Assembly: GCA_009928265.1 (NCBI GenBank)
Contig: RFPR01000131.1
Coordinates: forward strand, 1-5,820
Length of the DNA: 5,820 bases
Source of the DNA: Pseudomonadota bacterium
Lineage (GTDB): Bacteria; Verrucomicrobiota; Verrucomicrobiia; Chthoniobacterales; UBA6821
Reading direction: 5' to 3'
The notes below the pieces were generated by a model. It searched no databases, was not told where the DNA came from, and saw only the letters and a program-made list of their open reading frames with translations. The number at the start of each line of letters is the position of its first letter. Within the stretch, counting starts at the first letter, position 1. Shown here one piece after another: positions 1 through 5,468 of this stretch. The position numbers were made by a program, and so were the translations under genes.

Positions 1-458
1 GCACCCGCCTGCTGCAGGCGCTTGGCAAGCACGGGATCGGCATTGATGTAGGGAAGGACGGTGAAGCCCTCTCCGACAAGGATCTCGGTCGCCTTGAGCG
101 TTTCGATCGGATCTGGCAGGAGATAGCGGGGATCGGGATGAATCTCGAGTTTCACCCACTTCGGCAGTCCCGAGGCGGCCGCGAGACGAGCTAGGCGGAC
201 AGCCTCCTCGGCGGTGTTGGCTCCGCTTGTATTGGGAAGCAGGAGATACTTTGCCGGATCGATGAACTCAAGGATGTTGGCGAAGGGATCCTTGGCTCCG
301 CTCAGGTCGGCACGACGAAGAGCGACCGTGACGATCTCGGTGCCGCTTGCCTCGAGTGCGCATGCCATTGTTTCGCCTGAGGGGAATTTCCCGGTGCCCA
401 GCAGCAGTCTGGAGGAAAACTCTCGGCCGGCGATGATCAGGGGTGTGGAGGCTGACAT
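1..458 (-). CDS. thiG: Thiazole synthase ThiG, N-terminal part (runs off left edge)
   Basis: ThiG forms the thiazole phosphate moiety of thiamine in the cytoplasm from 1-deoxy-D-xylulose 5-phosphate, dehydroglycine and the thiocarboxylate of the sulfur carrier ThiS. Reading the minus strand from the ATG at 458 gives 152 uninterrupted codons, about 60 % of the usual length of roughly 255 residues; the C-terminal phosphate-binding half lies beyond the window. Family hallmarks are the N-terminal LLLGTGKFPSGE block (residues 18-30), LLPNTSGANTAEEAVRLA (73-90), WVKLEIHPDPRYLLPDP (101-117) and VLPYINADPVLAKRL (134-148). By comparison with characterised ThiG proteins, Lys103 in the VKLEI motif should be the Schiff-base lysine. 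The ATG was chosen because the LLLGTGKF block follows it at the normal distance and a GGAGGA Shine-Dalgarno sequence lies 12 nt upstream. It is downstream of the STAS gene on the same strand with a 63-nt gap, so read-through is possible but a functional link is not evident. No thiS or thiF is visible. Confidence 0.96.
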   Translation of the reverse strand, partial: MSASTPLIIAGREFSSRLLLGTGKFPSGETMACALEASGTEIVTVALRRADLSGAKDPFANILEFIDPAKYLLLPNTSGANTAEEAVRLARLAAASGLPKWVKLEIHPDPRYLLPDPIETLKATEILVGEGFTVLPYINADPVLAKRLQQAG

Positions 459-462
459 CAGG

Positions 463-476
463 GGAGGCTATCCTCC
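463..476 (-). promoter_or_regulatory. Shine-Dalgarno of thiG within a short hairpin
   Basis: In the thiG transcript the ribosome-binding sequence GGAGG is followed by the loop AUAG and a perfect complement CCUCC, giving a 5-bp GC-rich stem that would pair up the Shine-Dalgarno sequence. The stem ends 4 nt before the start codon. This is seen directly in the sequence. That it limits translation is inference, and no TPP riboswitch core could be recognised in the short 63-nt leader. Confidence 0.35.
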
Positions 477-521
477 GACCTGAACACCCTGCAAGGAACC
501 GCTCAGATTCCCGATCCAACT

Positions 522-872
522 TCAGGGAACCGAGGAGCCGATCGCCACGAGGGCCTCGTCAAGGGTGGCGCAGACGGGATAGGCGGTCTGGAACTGGGCG
601 ATATCGAAGATCCGCTTCACCGCAGGTTGCAGAGCGCAGACGGCAAGGCCGCCACCGAGACGCTGGAGATGACGTCCCAGTAGGAAAAACTCACGAAATC
701 CGGCGCTGCTCACATACTCCAACCCGGCCAGATCAAAGACGACCCCCTTGGTGCCGGTGGCGTCGATCTCTTTGGTTACGGTATCCTTGATGGCGTTTTG
801 CTCCGCGGCATCCAGTCGACCGGTAAGGGAGACGACCAGAAGAGGGCCAGCTTGGTGAAATCGAATGTCCAT
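522..872 (-). CDS. STAS-domain anti-sigma-factor antagonist (SpoIIAA/RsbV-like)
   Basis: This 116-residue cytoplasmic protein is a single STAS domain. Such proteins switch partners: unphosphorylated they bind an anti-sigma factor or another target, and phosphorylation on a conserved serine releases it. Visible hallmarks are the N-terminal strand pattern LLVVSLTGRLDAA (residues 11-23), the central VVFDLAGLEYVSSAGFREFFLLGR (44-67), and a C-terminal helix region VKRIFDIAQF...TLDEALVAI (85-111). By alignment with the DSSGLG motif of SpoIIAA, Ser56 of YVSSAGFR is the likely phosphorylated residue; the preceding aspartate is Ser55 here, a common variant. The length matches stand-alone STAS antagonists. 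The ATG at 872 has AGGGA 7 nt upstream. The gene is divergent from the phosphatase/kinase sensor gene, whose two catalytic domains are the expected enzymes for this serine, so the two are very probably a regulatory pair. The output target is not in the window. Confidence 0.93.
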   Translation of the reverse strand: MDIRFHQAGPLLVVSLTGRLDAAEQNAIKDTVTKEIDATGTKGVVFDLAGLEYVSSAGFREFFLLGRHLQRLGGGLAVCALQPAVKRIFDIAQFQTAYPVCATLDEALVAIGSSVP

Positions 873-985
873 GGGGTATTCCCTGAATGAAGCGGCAGGA
901 GCGGTATCCCGTCAAGTCCGCTTCCCCGCTACCTTATCGCGGGGCTTGGCAGAGGGGAGCCGTTGAACTATCGCTCAGGGGTTCC
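873..985. promoter_or_regulatory. Divergent intergenic region between STAS and sensor genes
   Basis: If the sensor gene starts at the ATG at 986, this 113-bp stretch separates two divergent genes and should hold both promoters. I could not find a convincing pair of -35 and -10 boxes on either strand. It contains a perfect inverted repeat, CCCCGC-9 nt-GCGGGG (924-944), and two similar boxes, GGTATTCCC (875-883) and GGTATCCC (903-910), whose starts are 28 bp apart. These could be operator sites but may be chance. The stretch is open in the sensor frame from 887, yet its inferred codons include CTA and AGG twice each, unlike the gene body, which favours a noncoding reading. Confidence 0.4.
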
Positions 986-3544
986 ATGGCCACTCTCCAG
1001 GCGATCAAGTCACTGTTTTCACCTCGGTCGATCGGCCAGAGGTTCGCCGTCGCCATAGGGGCGGGCGCCGGCATCATCATGATCGTGCTGGCGTTGGCCA
1101 ACTACCACAACGGCCGCGAACTCCTGCTGCAGCAGACTTCAAGCGAGGCACTCAAGGAGGTCAACGACGAGATGCGCGCCATGGATGATCTCGTCGAACG
1201 GATGGCGATGCTCCCCTATGTGATCGGGGCAACCGAGACCGATGCCGATCCCTTGTCGAGGGTCTCGGTGTCATGGCTCGCTTCCCTGCTGGAAAAGTGT
1301 CCCATCCATGCGGTCTACGGTCTCTACATGGTCTACGACGGGAAAGATTGGCGCGATCCCGCCTCCGACATCTGGGTCGACCGCAAGAGTTGGCCGAAGG
1401 GGGCGCGGTTAAATTACGACTTCCACGACGAGGATCAGGACTGGTACCACGGCGCCAAGACTTCCGGGCGGGTGCACGTGACACAACCCTACTTCGACGA
1501 GGGGGGATCCAACATCGACATGGTGAGCATCACCAAGCCGATCTACGATCCGGCTGGGAAATTTCTTGGCGTGGCCGGAGCCGATGTCGCCCTGGATGAG
1601 ATGCGCAAGATCGTCCGCAAGATGCACATTCGAAATTTCGGTCCCGATCTCAATGCCGAGGAGGGGGTCGTCTCCACCAAGAACCAAATTGCCAACTTTC
1701 TTACCGGAATTCCTAAGGAAATGAAGGAGTCCGCCTACCTCATCTCCCAAACGGGAGCGATCATCGTCAGCCCCGAGGCAACCAAAGATGAGCCGGCACC
1801 CAAGCCATCCGATCCGCAGAAGAGCCCCGAAGCCGCACTGCAGGATCTGCTAAGCCAGGGGCTCGTCACCAGCCTCCCGGGTCTGGAAAAAATCCTCGCC
1901 TCCGACAGCGGATGGCTCCGTCTCAGGGACCGGAGTGACAAGGTGATCTACTGGGCCAAGGGAGAGACGACTGGCTGGAAGCTCGTGCTTGAGGTGCCCT
2001 ATGCGCTCATCGTCGCCCCGGCGCGGAAGCTGGCCGAACAATCCATCCTCATCGGAAGCATCGGGTTGATCCTTCTTCTCGGCGTGATCTTCTACACGGC
2101 CCGGCGGGTTTCCGGCCCGATCACCAGACTCCAGAAAGTCGCCTCCGATTTCGAGAAGGGCTCCTACGATGAGGGAAAAGAGTTTCTCGAACACGTCGGA
2201 AAACGGCAGGACGAATTGGGTCGCTTTGCCCAGAGCTTCTCGACGATGGCGCGGGAGATCAGACTACGCGAAGAACGCCTCTCGGAATGGAATGCCAACC
2301 TCGAGGAAACCGTCCGTCAGCGTACCGTGGAACTCGAAAAGGCCAATAAGGCGATGGCCTCGGAACTTGCGGAGGCCGCCGCTTATTCGCGCGCCGTCCT
2401 TCCGGAGCGGCTCAAGGGAGCCGTGACCACCGACTGGGTCTTCATTTCCTCATCCCAACTCGGCGGCGACTCCTTCGGCTACCACTGGATCGACGACGAT
2501 ACCCTCTCGCTCTACCTGCTCGATGTCTGCGGACATGGCGTCGGCGCAGCCTTGCTCTCCATCAGCGTCGTCAATGTGCTCCGCTCCGGATCGCTTGCCG
2601 GGACCGACTTCCGCGATCCCTCCGCGGTCATGGGAAACCTCAATGCCGCCTTCCCGATGGAGCAGCACAACGAGATGTATTTCACGGGCTGGTACGGGGT
2701 TTACAGCCGCTCCAAAGGAACACTCCGCTATGCCTCCGGAGGCCATCCTCCTGCGGTCCTGATCGCCCCTGACGGTGACGTGCAGCATCTCGCAGCCAAG
2801 GGAGCCGTGATCGGTGCCTTCCCCAAGGCTGCATACGAGACCCTATCCGTGGCCGTGACCCCCGGTTCGCGCCTCTATCTCTTCAGCGACGGCACCTACG
2901 AGGTCGACCGCCCCGACGGTGACATGATGACGCATGAGGAATTCTCGGCGATTCTGGCCGATGAAAAACGCCCCTCTGGCCTTGATCCGATCGTCGAGGA
3001 AATCCGACGCCAGCAGGGCACGGACGCTTTTGCGGATGATTTTTCGCTGGTCGAATTCATTTTTCCGGAAAAAGAAGGAGGCAAGGTGATTCCTTCCAGT
3101 GCCTCCCAAGATTCCCCAGGACTGCTTTTGCTACGCTCGGATCTTCCCGAATTGGCAAAGCTTCATCCCTTCCTCTCGGAATTCTGCACCCGGGAGAAAC
3201 TCCCTGCGGACCTCGTTCCAGACCTAGAGCTCATCCTTGAGGAACTTGCCACCAACGTCATGAAATACGGTGGCGTGGAGAGTGGTGCAGATTGCTGCCG
3301 CATCGAGTTGGAGCGCCGTCCCGAGGAAGTCGTGATCAGCTTCAGCGATGCCGGCGCACCTTTTAACCCCTTGGCACGCGAGGAAGTCGATACCTCCCTC
3401 CCGATTGAGGATCGCCCGATCGGCGGACTCGGCATCCACTTCATCAAGCACCTGACCGATACCCAGCATTACGAGTTCCTCGACGGGCGAAACATCCTGA
3501 CCCTTGTGAAAAAGGTTGAGGCGGCGGTTGACTTTGAGGTCTGA
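986..3544 (+). CDS. Membrane sensor with dCache, HAMP, PP2C/SpoIIE phosphatase and RsbW-like HATPase kinase domains
   Basis: Numbered from the ATG at 986 (852 residues), domains run in this order. A transmembrane helix (about 18-40) precedes a periplasmic dCache-like ligand-binding domain (about 42-350) with the typical DWYHGA (152-157), TQPYFDEGG (166-174) and GVAGADVALDEM (195-206). A second transmembrane helix (about 353-371) leads to HAMP (372-425, Pro378, DELGRF at 409-414) and a coiled-coil linker (425-465). The PP2C/SpoIIE phosphatase (about 475-694) keeps its metal-binding acidic motifs: GGD (493-495), DVCGHG (513-518), SDGTYE (634-639) and DDFS (684-687). The GHKL kinase domain (about 712-844) has the N box with Glu753, Asn757 and Lys760, G1 DAG (788-790) and G2 GGLGI (813-817). 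Both catalytic domains therefore look active. The likely substrate is the STAS protein encoded divergently. A longer ORF from the ATG at 887 adds 33 residues; I prefer 986 because it puts the first helix near the N terminus, has AGGGG 4 nt upstream and leaves room for promoters. A proline-rich segment (265-287) lies in the membrane-distal half of the sensor. The stop is 13 bp from the convergent photolyase stop, with no terminator hairpin between. Confidence 0.92.
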   Translation: MATLQAIKSLFSPRSIGQRFAVAIGAGAGIIMIVLALANYHNGRELLLQQTSSEALKEVNDEMRAMDDLVERMAMLPYVIGATETDADPLSRVSVSWLASLLEKCPIHAVYGLYMVYDGKDWRDPASDIWVDRKSWPKGARLNYDFHDEDQDWYHGAKTSGRVHVTQPYFDEGGSNIDMVSITKPIYDPAGKFLGVAGADVALDEMRKIVRKMHIRNFGPDLNAEEGVVSTKNQIANFLTGIPKEMKESAYLISQTGAIIVSPEATKDEPAPKPSDPQKSPEAALQDLLSQGLVTSLPGLEKILASDSGWLRLRDRSDKVIYWAKGETTGWKLVLEVPYALIVAPARKLAEQSILIGSIGLILLLGVIFYTARRVSGPITRLQKVASDFEKGSYDEGKEFLEHVGKRQDELGRFAQSFSTMAREIRLREERLSEWNANLEETVRQRTVELEKANKAMASELAEAAAYSRAVLPERLKGAVTTDWVFISSSQLGGDSFGYHWIDDDTLSLYLLDVCGHGVGAALLSISVVNVLRSGSLAGTDFRDPSAVMGNLNAAFPMEQHNEMYFTGWYGVYSRSKGTLRYASGGHPPAVLIAPDGDVQHLAAKGAVIGAFPKAAYETLSVAVTPGSRLYLFSDGTYEVDRPDGDMMTHEEFSAILADEKRPSGLDPIVEEIRRQQGTDAFADDFSLVEFIFPEKEGGKVIPSSASQDSPGLLLLRSDLPELAKLHPFLSEFCTREKLPADLVPDLELILEELATNVMKYGGVESGADCCRIELERRPEEVVISFSDAGAPFNPLAREEVDTSLPIEDRPIGGLGIHFIKHLTDTQHYEFLDGRNILTLVKKVEAAVDFEV

Positions 3545-3557
3545 TCCCACCGCGATA

Positions 3558-4979
3558 CTAGCTCGAGGCTTTCGCCTTGTGTCGCGCGAAGAGATCGAGC
3601 GTCCGATCCCGTTCGGTTGAGTGATCGAGCATCGGCAAGGGATAGCCCGGTGCGATCGGCCTGCCATCGGCCGGAGGATCGATCAGGGAGGCATTCGAGA
3701 CATTCGCGAGTTCCGGCACCCACTTCCTGATGTAGAGACCCTCGGGATCGTAGCGCTTGGTCTGGCTCCAGGGATTCTGGATGCGGAAATAAGGGGCTGC
3801 ATCGGCTCCCGTACCCGCGCTCCATTGCCAACCGCCGTTATTACTGGCGATCTCCCCGTCGACGAGCACACGCATGAAGAAGGCCTCACCGAGGCGCCAG
3901 TCGAGATGGAGATCCTTGGTCAGGAACATCGCCGTAATCATCCTCGAACGGTTGTGCATCCACCCCGTGGCGGCGAGTTCACGCATCGCGGCGTCGACGA
4001 TGGGAAAGCCGGTCATGCCTGCACACCAACGATTGAAGGCATCGGGGATCTCCGGCAGGCCGGGCCACTCCATCCCGCGCCATGTCGCGCTGAATTCCTG
4101 CTCCAGCAGTTCCGGATAGTTCCAAAGGAGCTGCATGTAGAATTCGCGCCAGACAATCTCGGCGAGGAATTTCATGGCACTCTTGCGCCCCTCGGGAGGT
4201 AGGGTCTCCTCCACGCGCTTCGCTGCGGAGTAGATCTGACGGGGAGAAATCAGCCCAAAGCGAAGATCCTGTGAAAGCCGTGAGGTTCCCTCCACGCCCA
4301 TCAGGTCGCGGCGATCGCCGTAGGTGGCGATGGGACCGGAAAGGAATTTTTTCAGCCTCTCACGCGCCGCACGCTCCCCGGGTTCAGGAAGAGCCGCACC
4401 CGAAGAGACCAACCCCCAGTCGGAGAGGTGTGGAAGAGGAAGGGAGGCGATGCCCGAAGGAGTGGAGATCTTTTTGATCGCGCTGGTCGGCTCCGGCTTG
4501 GGTTGGGCGAACCATGCCTTGGAGTAGGGGGTGAAGACCCGAAAGACGGTACCCTGACCAGTCAGCACTTCGTCCCGCTCATGGACGCAGGCATCTTTGT
4601 GCAAGGAAAGTCCGATTCCCCTGTCACGGCAAAGAGTCTCCAGACGTGCCTCGACGGCGCGACCAAAAGGATCGGGATCGCGATTGGCAAAGATCGCCGT
4701 GGCACCCGTCTCCCCCGCGAGTTTTTCCAACTCAGCGACAGCATCCCCCCGACGAATGATAAGGCATCCGCCGATCGCATCCAGATTCTTGGAGAGGGAG
4801 TCAATGCAACCGCAGAGGAATTCCTGACGGACTGGTCCGGTCCATCCATGCGATCCCGTCCAGTCGCTGGCGATATAGACCGGGATGACCTCCTCGCCGG
4901 CCGCGACAGCGGCATTCAGGGCCGTATTGTCGGTTATCCGAAGATCACGACGGAACCAATGAATAACGCGCTTGGGCAT
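3558..4979 (-). CDS. phrB: Class I cyclobutane pyrimidine dimer photolyase
   Basis: This cytoplasmic flavoprotein repairs UV-induced pyrimidine dimers using blue light and reduced FAD. The 473 residues match the usual length. An N-terminal antenna domain opens with VIHWFRRDLRITDN (5-18). The C-terminal FAD domain has GTSRLS (231-236), EIVWREFYMQLLWNYPE (274-290), TGFPIVDAAMRELAATGWMHNRSRMI (323-348) and DGEIASNNGGWQWSAGTGADAAPYFRIQNP (374-403). Counterparts of E. coli residues appear to be Glu274 and Trp277 for dimer binding, Asn380 near flavin N5, and Trp384, Trp361 and Trp305 as the electron-transfer triad. These features favour a CPD photolyase over a cryptochrome. At the antenna site the E. 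coli Asn-Glu pair that contacts methenyltetrahydrofolate seems replaced by Phe105-Gly106, so the second chromophore is uncertain. The ATG at 979 of this strand's frame (window position 4979) is 6 nt after the chagasin-like stop codon and lacks a clear Shine-Dalgarno sequence, suggesting translational coupling. No photosensitive regulator is visible nearby. Confidence 0.97.
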   Translation of the reverse strand: MPKRVIHWFRRDLRITDNTALNAAVAAGEEVIPVYIASDWTGSHGWTGPVRQEFLCGCIDSLSKNLDAIGGCLIIRRGDAVAELEKLAGETGATAIFANRDPDPFGRAVEARLETLCRDRGIGLSLHKDACVHERDEVLTGQGTVFRVFTPYSKAWFAQPKPEPTSAIKKISTPSGIASLPLPHLSDWGLVSSGAALPEPGERAARERLKKFLSGPIATYGDRRDLMGVEGTSRLSQDLRFGLISPRQIYSAAKRVEETLPPEGRKSAMKFLAEIVWREFYMQLLWNYPELLEQEFSATWRGMEWPGLPEIPDAFNRWCAGMTGFPIVDAAMRELAATGWMHNRSRMITAMFLTKDLHLDWRLGEAFFMRVLVDGEIASNNGGWQWSAGTGADAAPYFRIQNPWSQTKRYDPEGLYIRKWVPELANVSNASLIDPPADGRPIAPGYPLPMLDHSTERDRTLDLFARHKAKASS

Positions 4980-4985
4980 AAGCGA

Positions 4986-5390
4986 TCAGGGGCGGACGGT
5001 GACGGGCCACGCGACGGTCTTATCGGGAGCCTTCCCCTTCTCCCACGGACGCGCATAACCAAAGGTCAGCGTTGTATTGCCGGATTTTTCAGCGCGAAAA
5101 ATCCAGGTTTCCGTTCCTCCCGATCCGACCAAATGAGCCGATGTCCTGTTGGCGAAATAGAAAGCATCCCCCTCTCTCTTAAGGATTCCCGCCTTGGAAA
5201 AAGTCGCCTGCCAGCCGAATCCGGTGGTCCGGTTTGCCGGAAGATAGACCACGAGCAGATCCCCACGGTTCAGAAGGAGATCCTTGCCGTTCTCCTCCTC
5301 GGTCACGTCGAGTCTGGCTGCGGAGAGAGTCATGCTAAGGCAGGCCGTCAGCAGGATGATCAGGAAAGGCGGCTTCATGGCTTCGATCAT
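4986..5390 (-). CDS. Exported chagasin-family (I42) cysteine-protease inhibitor
   Basis: The 134-residue product has a hydrophobic export signal followed by one immunoglobulin-like inhibitor domain. Chagasin-family proteins block papain-type cysteine proteases by inserting three loops around the active site. All three are recognisable: NRTTGFGW (residues 53-60, family consensus NPTTGYxW), GSGGTETW (89-96, the GxGG loop) and RPWEKG (114-119, the RPW loop). The total length fits the family plus a signal peptide. The ATG at 5390 gives MIEAMKPPF; the in-frame ATG at 5378 (Met5) gives a more typical signal start, and neither has a strong Shine-Dalgarno sequence. The signal contains LTAC (14-17), which fits a lipobox, so the protein may be a lipoprotein anchored at Cys17; cleavage by signal peptidase I after Ala25 is the alternative. 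It is the first gene of a probable two-gene unit with the photolyase (6-nt gap). No papain-like protease is encoded in the window, so the target, own or foreign, is unknown. Confidence 0.88.
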   Translation of the reverse strand: MIEAMKPPFLIILLTACLSMTLSAARLDVTEEENGKDLLLNRGDLLVVYLPANRTTGFGWQATFSKAGILKREGDAFYFANRTSAHLVGSGGTETWIFRAEKSGNTTLTFGYARPWEKGKAPDKTVAWPVTVRP

Positions 5391-5425
5391 GCGGCGGAGT
5401 CAGGAATGCGGGAAGCGTTTTCAGG

Positions 5426-5452
5426 CTACCCCCGGCGGCTCCTAAGGGGTAG
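5426..5452. repeat. Perfect 7-bp inverted repeat upstream of lpxI
   Basis: CTACCCC (5426-5432) and GGGGTAG (5446-5452) are exact complements separated by 13 bp. They lie in the 78-bp region between the divergent chagasin-like and lpxI genes, ending 16 nt before the lpxI start codon. The element could be an operator for either gene or a leader hairpin of the lpxI transcript. It lacks a following run of T on either strand, so it is not a typical intrinsic terminator. Its function is unknown, and no clear promoter boxes were found around it. Confidence 0.4.
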
Positions 5453-5468
5453 GGTTTAGTCTTCCGTC

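Noticed and set aside
459..521. A TPP riboswitch in front of thiG
   Set aside because: The 63-nt gap is too short for the full structure and I could not recognise the conserved CUGAGA-type core on the thiG strand.
886..915. TTGACG (minus strand, 915-910) as a -35 box for the STAS gene
   Set aside because: At a 17-18 nt spacing the -10 position reads CTTCAT or TTCATT, a poor match, and the transcript would begin at or inside the Shine-Dalgarno sequence.
1409..2194. Several 100-115-codon minus-strand frames inside the sensor gene
   Set aside because: They are antisense shadows of a single continuous multi-domain protein with conserved motifs throughout.
3520..3590. A bidirectional terminator between the convergent sensor and photolyase genes
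   Set aside because: The 13-bp gap holds no hairpin with a T-run; the nearby GCGGT/ACCGC and AGGC-GAAA-GCCT pairings are short, partly coding and lack U-tracts.
3621..4202. A 193-codon plus-strand open frame inside the photolyase gene
   Set aside because: It lies wholly antisense to conserved FAD-domain coding sequence and has no family-like features.
4428..5459. A 343-codon open frame on the plus strand across the photolyase and chagasin-like genes
   Set aside because: It is antisense to two confidently identified genes, its product shows no recognisable family pattern, and it is explained by the GC-rich codon pattern of the opposite strand.
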